From Pantoea sp. At-9b (GTDB lineage Bacteria > Pseudomonadota > Gammaproteobacteria > Enterobacterales > Enterobacteriaceae), in the NCBI RefSeq assembly GCF_000175935.2, contig NC_014837.1, forward strand, positions 3,596,001 through 3,660,000: a stretch of 64,000 bases of DNA. Reading direction: 5' to 3'. The notes under the pieces are model-generated. The model was not told where the DNA came from. It saw only the letters and a list, made by a program, of their open reading frames with translations, and did not search any database. Positions 27,083 through 36,335 of this stretch are shown piece after piece (within the stretch, counting starts at the first letter, position 1; every line of letters starts with the position of its first letter). A program made the position numbers and the translations under genes.

Positions 27083-28030
27083 TTAGGGCACCAGGCCAAA
27101 CCCCTGTTTGCCGTTCTTTTTAATGCTGTACATGGCTTCATCGGCGCGCGTTAGCGCGTCATTGAAGCCATCACGCTCCTGCACTTGGGCAATACCAATC
27201 GATGCGCCAATCTGCGCCATGCCGTTGCCCAGTTCGAACGGCGCGAGTGCCGCGTCCAGTACCGCCTGGGCCATAATTCTGACCTTGGGAAAGTCGATCA
27301 GAAAAGGCATCAACAGTACAAACTCATCGCCGCCGATACGGCCAATCACCACCGAGGACAGCACCGCATCACGCATGCGCTGACTGAGCTGCATCAACAC
27401 CTCATCGCCACTACGGTGTCCGAGGGTATCGTTGACGTGCTTAAAGTTATCCAGGTCAATATAGGCGAGGCACAACGGCCCCTGCTTTTTCATCTGGCTA
27501 AAGTGGGTTTGCAGCGAATGACGGTTGGTGAGACCGGTAAGAGGATCGTGATTCGCCAGCGTCGATAGCTGCGCTTCATAATTCTTCTCTTTGGTCATGT
27601 CGATATGCGTCCCCGTCACCTTTAACGGGTTACCCTGCTCGTCCCATTCGCTGACACGTCCTCGATCCAGCACCCAGGTGATGGTGCCGTTTTTCGCCAC
27701 CATGCGGTGGAGCGCTTCGTAGTAAGGGGCACGACCTTCGATGTGGTCGTAGAAGGCTTTCAACACCTCATCCGCATCTTCGGGATGCAGGTGTTCTCGC
27801 CAGACTTCAAACTTAGCGTTCAACTCTTTCGGCTGGAAGCCCAACATCGCTCCCCAGCGTCGGTTGAAAATCACCAGTTTGCCGCTGGGAATATCCAGTT
27901 GCCACAGGCACAGCCCGGTACCGTCCAGCGCGGCGCTCAGCTTATTGCGGGCGTCATGCGCTATACGCTTGAGCCGCGCATTGTGCTTTTTCAGGTTCTG
28001 AATCTGCTGGAGCAGCGCTTCATCGGCCAT
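27083..28030 (-). CDS. PAS-GGDEF diguanylate cyclase
   Basis: A 315-residue cytoplasmic protein. It has a short N-terminal coiled coil (residues 5-30), one PAS domain with PAC motif (about 32-150) and a GGDEF domain with an intact active site (IGRIGGDEF). It makes c-di-GMP in response to a PAS-sensed signal. The inhibitory I-site RxxD, expected five residues before GGDEF, is absent, so product feedback may be missing. Transcribed alone. Confidence 0.92.
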   Translation of the reverse strand: MADEALLQQIQNLKKHNARLKRIAHDARNKLSAALDGTGLCLWQLDIPSGKLVIFNRRWGAMLGFQPKELNAKFEVWREHLHPEDADEVLKAFYDHIEGRAPYYEALHRMVAKNGTITWVLDRGRVSEWDEQGNPLKVTGTHIDMTKEKNYEAQLSTLANHDPLTGLTNRHSLQTHFSQMKKQGPLCLAYIDLDNFKHVNDTLGHRSGDEVLMQLSQRMRDAVLSSVVIGRIGGDEFVLLMPFLIDFPKVRIMAQAVLDAALAPFELGNGMAQIGASIGIAQVQERDGFNDALTRADEAMYSIKKNGKQGFGLVP

Positions 28031-28296
28031 GGTTCACGGAGGGAAAGCAAATAAGGTTTATTGTGCCTGCCAGGAATATTCTGTAAATGGCCCAATGGAA
28101 AAGCCGATCAGTGGCGTTAAAACGTTAGAAAATCAGATGTTATACCGCCATCACCACCAAATAGCAGCAAGGCACGCTGTTTTTCACTAAATCTGGTAGT
28201 GGATAAGACATTTCCCCGCGTGGATTAGGATTGTATTTCGTGGTGCGGCGTTTTATCCGTGGTCATCTGTACGATAACAACGGATAAATTGTGTTC

Positions 28297-28312
28297 TGTG
28301 ACACGGATCAAG
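28297..28312 (+). promoter_or_regulatory. Candidate CRP site upstream of uxuA
   Basis: TGTGA-N6-TCAAG at 28297-28312 matches 8 of the 10 defined positions of the CRP site and lies about 90 bp before uxuA. Catabolite control of uxuA is known in E. coli. Nothing else is recognised in the 28.03-28.40 kb gap. Confidence 0.4.
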
Positions 28313-28400
28313 GGTTATAGGTTGTGCAGCGCTGTCATCATGAATACTAGAATGGTAGCTTAGCAGTTATCACAGAAACACGATGACGGTGGATGACATT

Positions 28401-29465
28401 ATGCAGCTGACAATGCGTTGGTTTGGTCCGAAAGAAGATAAAGTTTCGCTGGAATATATTCGCCAGGTGCCGGGCGTGCGCGGCATCGTTGGCGCGCTCT
28501 ACGATGTACCCGTGGGTGAAACCTGGCCGAAGGATAAGGTTAAAGCGTTGGTCGATCAGGCACATGCGGCAGGTCTGACCGTTGAAGTGATCGAAAGCGT
28601 TAACATTCATGACGACATCAAAATCGGCCTGCCGAGTCGCGACCAATATATTGAAAACTATAAGCAAAGCATCCGCAATCTGGCCGAAGTTGGCGTGAAG
28701 GTCATTTGCTACAACTTTATGCCAGTGTTCGACTGGATGAAGACCGAGATGAATTACGTGCTGCCGGACGGGTCCATTACCATGGCGTTCGAGAAGAAAG
28801 GCATCGATAAGAGTCTCGACGAGGTGGTGCAAGAGGTGTTGGCCAGCTCAAACGGTTTTGTGCTGCCGGGCTGGGAGCCGGAACGCCTGGCAAAAGTGCA
28901 GGAGTTGTTTGCCAAATATGAAGGGGTAGATGACGCCAAACTGCGGGAAAATCTGGCGTATTTCCTCAAAGCTGTGATCCCGGTGTGTGAAGAAGTGGGT
29001 GTGAAGATGGCCATCCACCCGGATGATCCGCCGTACTCGATCTTCGGTCTGCCGCGTGTGGTTAAAAACCGCGACGATCTTGACTGGATCTGTAACGTGG
29101 TCGATTCCCCGGCCAACTGTATTACCTTGTGCACTGGCTCCATCGCGGAAGATCCGCAGAATGATGTCTATGCGATTCTGGCCGAATTCTCACGCCGCAA
29201 GCGTATCCCATTCGCCCATGTACGCAACATCAAGATCATTCAGGACAAAGATTTCTACGAATGTGCGCACCCCACCGAATACGGTTCGCTGGACATGTAT
29301 CAGGTGCTGAAGGCGATGTACGACAATGGTTTCGACGGCTATATCCGTTCCGATCATGGTCGCTTTATCTGGGGTGAAACTGGTCGCCCGGGTTATGGAT
29401 TGTATGACCGCGCACTGGGTACGACTTATTTGTTGGGACTGTGGGAAGCGCTGAGTAAGCGTTGA
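28401..29465 (+). CDS. uxuA: D-mannonate dehydratase (short UxuA type)
   Basis: A 354-residue mannonate dehydratase, which converts D-mannonate to 2-keto-3-deoxygluconate in glucuronate use. MQLTMRWFGPKEDKVSLEYI at the start and GALYDVPVGETWP follow the shorter, Bacillus-like UxuA group rather than the 394-residue E. coli form. I chose ATG 28401, with GGTGGA upstream; the ATG at 28383 is also possible. It stands alone, with no uxuB or exu gene beside it. Confidence 0.9.
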   Translation: MQLTMRWFGPKEDKVSLEYIRQVPGVRGIVGALYDVPVGETWPKDKVKALVDQAHAAGLTVEVIESVNIHDDIKIGLPSRDQYIENYKQSIRNLAEVGVKVICYNFMPVFDWMKTEMNYVLPDGSITMAFEKKGIDKSLDEVVQEVLASSNGFVLPGWEPERLAKVQELFAKYEGVDDAKLRENLAYFLKAVIPVCEEVGVKMAIHPDDPPYSIFGLPRVVKNRDDLDWICNVVDSPANCITLCTGSIAEDPQNDVYAILAEFSRRKRIPFAHVRNIKIIQDKDFYECAHPTEYGSLDMYQVLKAMYDNGFDGYIRSDHGRFIWGETGRPGYGLYDRALGTTYLLGLWEALSKR

Positions 29466-29479
29466 TCCTTCCATGACTT

Positions 29480-29540
29480 GCGCGATAAATCGCGCCGCTA
29501 CGGAATATGTCGATCAGTAGCGGTGCGATTTATCGCGCAG
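29480..29540. repeat. REP-like pair in divergent order
   Basis: Here the reverse unit (GCGCGATAAATCGCGCCGCTAC) comes first and the forward unit second, the opposite of the other pairs. It separates the convergent uxuA and hcxA genes. Confidence 0.8.
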
Positions 29541-29546
29541 TTTTGT

Positions 29547-30632
29547 TTAAACGCCCAGCGCCTCAACCTGCTCAATGGCCGCCCATAGCGTCTCAGGCGT
29601 CAAGGTCACCGGCAAATAATGAATCGATTCCACCGGGCGCAGCGTATGCTGAATGACCCGCTCAACCTGGTCACGCTGACGGATATCCACATCCAGCTGC
29701 GCCAGCGTAGTGGGGAGATCAAAACGTTTATACGCGGCAATCAGTTGGCGTGTGACCTCGTGCTGGCCCAGCAGTGCGCTCTGCACCAGAATCCCATACG
29801 CGACTTTGGTGCCGTGCAGGAACTGCGCCGTTTGCGGCAGCGTGGTCAAACCATTATGCACCGCATGGGCCGCCGCAATGCGCGTGTAACGTTCCCCAAG
29901 CCCGCCGACCATCCCGCCACCGGCAATGATGGCATCGACCACATCGCGAAATGCCAGCGTCAACTGACGCGCGCGTTGATCGCTGAGGGCAGCTTCGCTT
30001 TTTTCCAGCAAAACATCACGTAGCGTCCGCGCCACATCCAGCCCAAGCCGCACGGTCAGTGGCAGCGTTTCTGGCTGTGGTGCCAGCACCACCGCCTCAT
30101 ACCACTTCGCCAGCGTGTCACCGATGCCAGCCTGCAAATAACGCGCAGGTGCCTGCAAAATGATCTCCGGTTCCAGCAGCAACAGGTGGTTAGCCTGTGG
30201 GAAAATTTCAAAATGCAGCGCTTCGCCCGCCTCGTTGTACCAAACGGAAAGCGGCGTCCAGGCCGCACAGGTCGCAGCGATGGTCGGGATGGTTACCACC
30301 GGCAGACGTAACCGATGCGCCAGCGCTTTGGCGGTATCCAGCACCGTACCGCCACCGACGCCAATCACCACCTGGCGATCGTTGCCTGCCCGTTGCGCCA
30401 GGCGCGCGACTTCATGCTCGCTGCAATGGCCGCCAAAGATATCAACAATCGCCCCCGGCAGCGTCAATGGTGCCAGCCAGTGCTGTGCCGCCGTCAGCGC
30501 CTGACGCCCCCCAACCCAGATGGCATGACGCAATTGTTCTTCGCTGTAGTAATCACGCAGCCGGGCTATCGCCCCGGGATGTGAATAGTAGTTGGCCGGG
30601 CCAGGCACGACCTGAATATGATGCTCGCTCAT
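29547..30632 (-). CDS. hcxA: Hydroxycarboxylate dehydrogenase A (YbdH-like)
   Basis: A 361-residue iron-containing-ADH/glycerol dehydrogenase-like enzyme, very close to E. coli HcxA (YbdH), which reduces 2-oxoacids such as 2-oxobutyrate with NADPH. NAD(P) motif VIGVGGGTVLDTAKALA near residue 90; conserved blocks TIAATCAAWTPLSVWYN and AGIGDTLAKWYEAVVLAP. The start ATG has an AGGGA site 8 nt upstream. It is divergent from the sugar-binding protein gene. Confidence 0.92.
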   Translation of the reverse strand: MSEHHIQVVPGPANYYSHPGAIARLRDYYSEEQLRHAIWVGGRQALTAAQHWLAPLTLPGAIVDIFGGHCSEHEVARLAQRAGNDRQVVIGVGGGTVLDTAKALAHRLRLPVVTIPTIAATCAAWTPLSVWYNEAGEALHFEIFPQANHLLLLEPEIILQAPARYLQAGIGDTLAKWYEAVVLAPQPETLPLTVRLGLDVARTLRDVLLEKSEAALSDQRARQLTLAFRDVVDAIIAGGGMVGGLGERYTRIAAAHAVHNGLTTLPQTAQFLHGTKVAYGILVQSALLGQHEVTRQLIAAYKRFDLPTTLAQLDVDIRQRDQVERVIQHTLRPVESIHYLPVTLTPETLWAAIEQVEALGV

Positions 30633-30835
30633 GATGCGGTTCCCTGAAAAAGAAACCGTTATCGTTATCCTCTGCCGCGCGCAATGCTAATGATTTATCT
30701 GGCATTGCTTATGCCTTTTCCTTGATTGCCAACCTTACGCGGAGGATGAAAAATCCGCTCAGATCGCCCGCTTACCACAATAAAAATCGGCGGCGCGCCA
30801 CCTGCTTATCATTCACCACTATTCGGGGAAATTGC

Positions 30836-31900
30836 ATGAAATCATTGGCCATTACGTTGTTATCGCTGAGCCTGCTCAGCAGCGTTGTCAGTGCCGCGCA
30901 GACGCTGGCTCCACTGCCTGCTGCGTTGGCAAATCATCAGGGGCCGATTCGGATCGCGGTGATCCGCAATCTGGGTTCCGACGATAACACCACCCAGTTT
31001 GTTGCCGGTGCCATCCAGCAGGGTAAACAGCTGGGCTTTAAAGTGAGTACTTTTCTGAGCCAGGGCGACGATGCGCGTTTCCAGGACTTTGTGAATCAGG
31101 CGATCAGTCAAAAATATGATGGCATCATCCTGTCGCAAGGCCGAGCGCCCTACTCCACCGAGCTGGTGAAACGTATTCATGACAGTGGTATTGCGCTGTC
31201 CGTTTTTGATACTGCGGTGGATAACACGCCAGCCGGTGTCACCGTGACGCAACAGGATGACGCGTCACTGACACAACAGTCGCTGCAACCGTTGATCAAA
31301 GACTTCAACGGTAAGGCCAATATCATCAAATTATGGGTGGCCGGTTTCCCGCCAATGGAGCGTCGCCAGGCCGCCTGGGAAGAGATCAAGAAGGCCAATC
31401 CGGGCATTCATGAACTGGAATCCGTCGGCGCGGTGTCTGCCGACGTGCAGGGCGATACCGCCAACAAAGTCGGCGCGTTGCTGGCGAAATATCCGAAAGG
31501 AAAAATCGACGCGATCTGGGGCACCTGGGATGCCTTCAGTCAGGGAGCTTATAAAGCCTTGCAGGAGAATGGCCGTACCGAAATCAAACTGTACAGCATC
31601 GATATTTCCAACGGTGATTTGCAACTGATGCGTGAGAAAAACAGTCCGTGGAAGGTCAGCGTAGCGGTCGATCCTAAACTGATCGGGGCCATCAATATGC
31701 GCCTGATTGCCTATAAGCTGGCAGGCGAAGCCACCCCAGCCAGCTATGACTTTAAAGCGGCGGCTATCCCGCAAGCGCTGGTCACCGGTCAGCCTGGTGC
31801 AGCTAACGTCGCCGCGTTACAAAACGTGATCCCCGGCTGGGGCCAGAGCAATGATTTTGTCGCGCCGTGGTTCGCCACGCTGGCCGCCAAAGCGCATTGA
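30836..31900 (+). CDS. Periplasmic sugar-binding protein (type I fold), orphan
   Basis: A 354-residue periplasmic binding protein of the ribose/galactose type with a signal peptide (residues 1-20, cleavage after VSA). LSQGRAPYSTELVKRIHDSG and the hinge region DAIWGTWDAFSQGAYKAL are typical of the Peripla_BP_4 group. I chose ATG 30836 after GGGGAA. No permease or ATPase gene accompanies it; the next gene, 8 bp on, encodes an LVIVD-repeat protein. It may feed a transporter encoded elsewhere or act in sensing. Confidence 0.85.
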   Translation: MKSLAITLLSLSLLSSVVSAAQTLAPLPAALANHQGPIRIAVIRNLGSDDNTTQFVAGAIQQGKQLGFKVSTFLSQGDDARFQDFVNQAISQKYDGIILSQGRAPYSTELVKRIHDSGIALSVFDTAVDNTPAGVTVTQQDDASLTQQSLQPLIKDFNGKANIIKLWVAGFPPMERRQAAWEEIKKANPGIHELESVGAVSADVQGDTANKVGALLAKYPKGKIDAIWGTWDAFSQGAYKALQENGRTEIKLYSIDISNGDLQLMREKNSPWKVSVAVDPKLIGAINMRLIAYKLAGEATPASYDFKAAAIPQALVTGQPGAANVAALQNVIPGWGQSNDFVAPWFATLAAKAH

Positions 31901-31908
31901 GGCCAGCC

Positions 31909-33153
31909 ATGACAACCTTACTCCCCACCCCGGAATACAGCCGCAATATGCGACTGATTGGTCACAGCGATCAGGGCGGACGCCCGGATGGTGTGCAGGT
32001 GATGGTACATCGCGGCTTTGCTTACGTCGGCCATATGGTGTCGCAGGGCTTTAGCGTGATTGACGTGCGTGATGCGCGTCGGCCCAAAACCGTCAATTAT
32101 GTCGCGGCCCCACCCGGCACCTGGAACGTGCATTTGCAGGCCCATGACGATCTGCTGCTGGTAATCAACGCGCGCGATCTGTTTGCCGATGTACGTTTCG
32201 CCGATGAGAAGGTGTACTACACCCGCGCAGTCGGTCAAACCACGGCAGATATTCAGGAGAAAAGCTGGCAATCCGGACTGCGGATTTTTGATATCTCATC
32301 CCCGGCACAACCCCGTGAAATCGCCTTCCTGTCACTCGACGGTATTGGTATCCATCGTATCTGGTATGTTGGCGGGCGCTGGGCCTATGTTTCCGCGCTG
32401 ATTGAAGGTTTTAGCGATTATATTTTGCTGACCATTGATTTAGCCGATCCACAACGCCCCACCGTTGCCGGGCGCTGGTGGCTACCGGGTATGCACACTG
32501 CGGGCGGTGAAACACCTGACTGGCCGGAAGGAAAACGTTATGCGCTGCACCATGCGATTATCAGCGGTGATACCGCCTATGGTTGCTGGCGCGATGGCGG
32601 ACTCACGCTGCTGGACGTCAGCGATCGTCGTGCGCCGCAATTGATCAGCCATCGCAACTGGAGCCCACCGTTTGGTGGTGGCACGCATACCGCACTACCG
32701 TTACCGGCACGCGATCTGCTGGTGGTGCTGGACGAAGCGGTGCTGGATAACCAGCAGGATGGCGAGAAGCTGATCTGGCTGTTTGATATCCGCGAACCGG
32801 CCAATCCGGTGAGTATCGCCACCTTCCCGCAACCCGGTGAGCGCGATTATGTAGCGAAAGGCGCACATTTTGGCCCACATAACTTGCATGAAAACCGCCC
32901 AGGCAGTTTTGTCAGTGACACGCTGATTTTCGCGACGTACCAGAATGCCGGGGTGCGCGCTTATGACATTTCCAATCCGTATCAACCCAAAGAGACCGGT
33001 GCGCTGGTGCCTGCGGCACCTGCGCGCATGATGGATACCCGGCCCGATCGCCCACCGGTGATTCAGAGTTGCGATGTGTTTGTTGATGCACAGGGGATAA
33101 TCTACAGCACCGATTACAACGGCGGCCTGTCGATTATTGAGTATTTGGGGTAG
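31909..33153 (+). CDS. LVIVD-repeat beta-propeller protein
   Basis: A 414-residue protein with at least four LVIVD-type propeller repeats (GFSVIDVRDARRPK, GLRIFDISSPAQP, GLTLLDVSDRRAP, GVRAYDISNPYQP). There is no signal peptide. The function of LVIVD proteins is largely unknown. I chose ATG 31909, after the upstream stop, with GGCCAGCC before it; the ribosome site is weak, which suggests coupling to the sugar-binding protein gene. The pair forms a two-gene operon. Confidence 0.8.
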   Translation: MTTLLPTPEYSRNMRLIGHSDQGGRPDGVQVMVHRGFAYVGHMVSQGFSVIDVRDARRPKTVNYVAAPPGTWNVHLQAHDDLLLVINARDLFADVRFADEKVYYTRAVGQTTADIQEKSWQSGLRIFDISSPAQPREIAFLSLDGIGIHRIWYVGGRWAYVSALIEGFSDYILLTIDLADPQRPTVAGRWWLPGMHTAGGETPDWPEGKRYALHHAIISGDTAYGCWRDGGLTLLDVSDRRAPQLISHRNWSPPFGGGTHTALPLPARDLLVVLDEAVLDNQQDGEKLIWLFDIREPANPVSIATFPQPGERDYVAKGAHFGPHNLHENRPGSFVSDTLIFATYQNAGVRAYDISNPYQPKETGALVPAAPARMMDTRPDRPPVIQSCDVFVDAQGIIYSTDYNGGLSIIEYLG

Positions 33154-33163
33154 AAAAAGGGTG

Positions 33164-33197
33164 ACCATGCCTGCGCGATCAATCACGCAGGCATGGT
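33164..33197. terminator. Hairpin between convergent transcripts
   Basis: Perfect 12-bp stem (33164-33175 with 33186-33197) between the LVIVD gene and the ABC permease gene. On the minus strand CACCC and five T follow it, so it fits best as the end of the ABC operon. Confidence 0.6.
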
Positions 33198-33198
33198 A

Positions 33199-33891
33199 TC
33201 AGCTGCGCAAGCGCAGTTTGGCTTCGATGATATCGGCGATCTTTGTCACCAGCCAGGCAATCACCATATAGAACACCACCGCGATCAGGAACGCTTCCAG
33301 ATAGTAGAAGTTCAGTGCGGCAGTCAGCTGCGCCTGGGCGAAGATATCCACCACTTCAATGGCGAACGCCAGCGACAGCGCTTTCATAATCACCATAAAG
33401 GCGTTTGCCAGATCCGGGATTGCCGCCACGATAATCTGCGGAAACATGACCCGACGGAACAACTGGCCATTGGTGTATCCCAGCGATTGCGCCGCATCGG
33501 ACTGTCCGCTGTCAAACGAGTTCAGCGCCCCTTTCCACACTTCTGCCTGGAACGCAGCGACACAGGCACTGAGCGCCACAATGATAATCACCCAGTTCGG
33601 TAACGAGTGAGCATTCACTTCAATGCCAAACAACGTGGCAACAAAATGCAGCGCAGGAGGCAAGCCGTAGTAGGCGAGGAAAATCACCACCACCATCGGC
33701 ACGCCCTTAAAGGCAATTTTGTACGCCAGCACCAGCTGACGCAGCACCGGCAGGCGCTGATGTTCCACATAAGCAAACAAGCCGCCGATCAGCGTGGAAC
33801 AGATAAATACGGTGATTGCCATCGCCAGCGTGACCGGTACTGCGTCAAGAATGCTCCAGAAATCCGGCAGTAACACCTCGATATCAAACAT
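33199..33891 (-). CDS. Polar amino acid ABC transporter permease
   Basis: A 230-residue HisM/GlnP-type inner-membrane permease with about five helices and an EAA loop (QAEVWKGALNSFDSGQSDAAQS). It is the last gene of the ABC cluster and starts 19 bp after the other permease. The two permeases probably form a heterodimer. Confidence 0.92.
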   Translation of the reverse strand: MFDIEVLLPDFWSILDAVPVTLAMAITVFICSTLIGGLFAYVEHQRLPVLRQLVLAYKIAFKGVPMVVVIFLAYYGLPPALHFVATLFGIEVNAHSLPNWVIIIVALSACVAAFQAEVWKGALNSFDSGQSDAAQSLGYTNGQLFRRVMFPQIIVAAIPDLANAFMVIMKALSLAFAIEVVDIFAQAQLTAALNFYYLEAFLIAVVFYMVIAWLVTKIADIIEAKLRLRS

Positions 33892-33910
33892 AATCGATTT
33901 TCTCTCTCTG

Positions 33911-34618
33911 TCAGACGCTGGCAGTCAGCTTCGCGTGGCTGGCTGCCGTTTTCGAGTTGTACTTCGCATGCCGCCGCTCGAAGTAACGCACAATCAGCCA
34001 GGCCACCAGACACAGCAGCGAATAAAGCACCGCTAACACCAGATAGGTGCCGAACTGATACTGGTTATAGTCACGTTCCATGATCAGGTGTGCCGTCGCC
34101 ATCACATCCGCCGCACCGATGTACATCACCAATGCAACGTTATGAATCAGGTAAATAATGGCGTTGCCATAGCCCGGCAGCCCAATGTGCAGCGCCTGGG
34201 GGCCGACGATACGTAGCATCTTGTGACGGAAGCTGTAGCCCATGCTGTCGGCGGCATCGTGCTGACCGCGCTCCACGGCAAGAAACGCCGGGCGCATGAC
34301 CTCGGACAGATAGCCGCCGTGGTACAGGCTTAACCCGACCATCGATGCCACTGTCGCCGACATAAAATCCCCCACCCCGAACGACTCCAGCACCAACGGC
34401 AGGCCGTAAAACGCCACAAACAGTTGCAGCACGACGGGAACACTGCGCGCGTAAGAGACATAGAGATCCGCCAGTTGGCTGATCAGCGGGATACGCCGCA
34501 CGCGAAAAGTGGTGGTAATCAGTGCCAGGCAGAACCCGACAATCATCGCAACAAACATAATGGCGAGCGTGAGCGGCAGCGCCGACAGTAGCTCGGGAAT
34601 CATGGTCGAGAGATTCAC
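33911..34618 (-). CDS. Polar amino acid ABC transporter permease
   Basis: A 235-residue HisQ/GlnP-type permease paralogous to the next gene, with EAA loop RPAFLAVERGQHDAADSMGY. The start is a GTG at 34618 with CAGGAG about 9 nt upstream; the ATG at 34603 is an alternative. Upstream, a 109-bp gap from the binding-protein gene holds a small hairpin, which may stabilise the binding-protein message, as is common. Confidence 0.9.
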   Translation of the reverse strand: MNLSTMIPELLSALPLTLAIMFVAMIVGFCLALITTTFRVRRIPLISQLADLYVSYARSVPVVLQLFVAFYGLPLVLESFGVGDFMSATVASMVGLSLYHGGYLSEVMRPAFLAVERGQHDAADSMGYSFRHKMLRIVGPQALHIGLPGYGNAIIYLIHNVALVMYIGAADVMATAHLIMERDYNQYQFGTYLVLAVLYSLLCLVAWLIVRYFERRHAKYNSKTAASHAKLTASV

Positions 34619-34727
34619 AGTGAAACACTCCTGAAAAAAATATCAGCGTTGCACGCATCGGTCGCAGCGCCCTTTTAGCGCGCCACGATCCGATTTGTGC
34701 CTAAAACCAGGGTTTCAGGTGAACCGA

Positions 34728-35546
34728 TTATTTCATGTATTTGACGATATCTTCGCCAAACCACTTCTGTGACAACTTATCGAGGGTGCCGTCGGCTTTC
34801 AGTTCTTTCAGCGCCTCGTTAACATCATCATTGAGTTTTTTGTTTTCGTCAGAACGGTGGATCAGCACGTAAGTGTTGTTGATAGACACCGGCTCACTGG
34901 CTTTGATCGCCAGCTTCTGGTTATCAATCACCGTTTGTTCGCCGAGGTTGGAAGGCAGTACCAGGGCGTCATATTTACCGTTCTGCACTTCTTTCAGGCG
35001 GTCCGGGTATGGCACACCAGCACTTGAGGCTTTAATGTCAATCTTGTCGTTCGGGTTGTCCTGCTGCCACTGCATAACAAACTTGTAAACGCCGCCACCG
35101 GCAGTAACCGGAACGATGTTTTTACCGACCAGATCTTTCATCCCATTGATATTGCTGTCTGCACGGCTATAGATCTTCATCAGGCTGGCCCCGATGGGAT
35201 TGTCCGGGATCAGGAACTGTTTGCTGCGCGCCGGAGCCTTGTAGTAACCCCCGGTGGCCATATCATATTTGCCGGTTGCCAGCCCGGTTTCCTGGGCGAT
35301 ATCCGCCGCACCTTCCATGACAAATTTATACTGCGGCAGCTTCGCGTTGATGGCTTTCAGCACGTCCGGCTCATAGCCTTGCGGCTCGTGGCCGATCGCC
35401 CCCCATGACAGCGGCTTGGATTCGGCTGCCGTCGCGATTTTGATGGTGCGGACCGCATCCGCATAGCTGGTGGCGGCGCTGAATAACGCGAGCGTCACGA
35501 TTCCTGGCAGCGCCAGGCGGCGTAATGTTGTTTTGATTGCAGGCAT
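34728..35546 (-). CDS. Polar amino acid ABC transporter, periplasmic binding protein
   Basis: A 272-residue family-3 solute-binding protein with a signal peptide (cleavage near SYADA, residue 29). The conserved start of the mature fold is seen in QGYEPDVLKAINAKL and the C-terminal LKADGTLDKLSQKWFG. It lies between the ATPase and permease genes, 20 bp after the ATPase. The ligand is unknown; the linked monooxygenase and CMD genes suggest a modified or sulfur-containing amino acid, by inference. Confidence 0.92.
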   Translation of the reverse strand: MPAIKTTLRRLALPGIVTLALFSAATSYADAVRTIKIATAAESKPLSWGAIGHEPQGYEPDVLKAINAKLPQYKFVMEGAADIAQETGLATGKYDMATGGYYKAPARSKQFLIPDNPIGASLMKIYSRADSNINGMKDLVGKNIVPVTAGGGVYKFVMQWQQDNPNDKIDIKASSAGVPYPDRLKEVQNGKYDALVLPSNLGEQTVIDNQKLAIKASEPVSINNTYVLIHRSDENKKLNDDVNEALKELKADGTLDKLSQKWFGEDIVKYMK

Positions 35547-35566
35547 GTCTTTGATTCCTTTTATTA

Positions 35567-36304
35567 TTAGAGTACGCGTTCTGAATTGAGGAACTGTGCA
35601 AGGCGCGGCAGGGTCGGGTTATCAAAAATCTCTGTCGGGCTACCCTGTGCCGCGACAACACCCTGATCCATAAACACAATGCGGTTAGAGATACTTTTGG
35701 CAAACTGCATTTCGTGCGTCACCAGCAGCGATGTAATGCCGGAGGAGGTCACGTCTTTAATGACCTTCAGCACTTCCCCCACCAACTCGGGATCGAGCGA
35801 TGAAGTCGGTTCATCAAACAACATCACATCCGGGCGGAGCGCCAATGCACGCGCAATGCCGGTTCGTTGTAACTGGCCACCAGAAAGCTGTGAAGGATAG
35901 TGATCCTGCTTGCCGCCGAGGCCAACACGCTCCAGCTCTTGTACCGCGATCGCACGTGCTTCTTGTTTGGATTTGCGTTGCACGGCGATCAGTGGGTCCA
36001 TCACGTTTTCAATCACCGTCATGTTTTTGAACACATTGAACTGCTGGAACACCATTGCGGTACGCAAACGGATGGCCTGAATCGCGGCTTTATCCGGCGT
36101 CTGGTAGTCCATCGCAATCTGGTCAAAGGTAATGCTGCCTGACGTCGGTTTCGCCAGGTAGTTAATGCAGCGCAGCAACGTGGTTTTACCGGTGCCGCTT
36201 GGGCCGATAATCGAGACCACATCACCACGCTTTACCGAGAGATCGACCCCTTTGAGGATCTGTGCGCTCCCGTAAGACAGCTTAATATCTTTAAGTTCAA
36301 GCAT
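35567..36304 (-). CDS. Polar amino acid ABC transporter, ATPase
   Basis: A 245-residue GlnQ/HisP-type ATPase. Walker A GPSGTGKTT (residues 34-42), signature LSGGQLQR, Walker B VMLFDEPTSSLD and switch His in VTHEMQFA are all present. It lies 31 bp after the peroxidase-like gene. Confidence 0.94.
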   Translation of the reverse strand: MLELKDIKLSYGSAQILKGVDLSVKRGDVVSIIGPSGTGKTTLLRCINYLAKPTSGSITFDQIAMDYQTPDKAAIQAIRLRTAMVFQQFNVFKNMTVIENVMDPLIAVQRKSKQEARAIAVQELERVGLGGKQDHYPSQLSGGQLQRTGIARALALRPDVMLFDEPTSSLDPELVGEVLKVIKDVTSSGITSLLVTHEMQFAKSISNRIVFMDQGVVAAQGSPTEIFDNPTLPRLAQFLNSERVL

Positions 36305-36335
36305 TTGTGTTCATGTCCTTGCGGGTGAAAGACGG

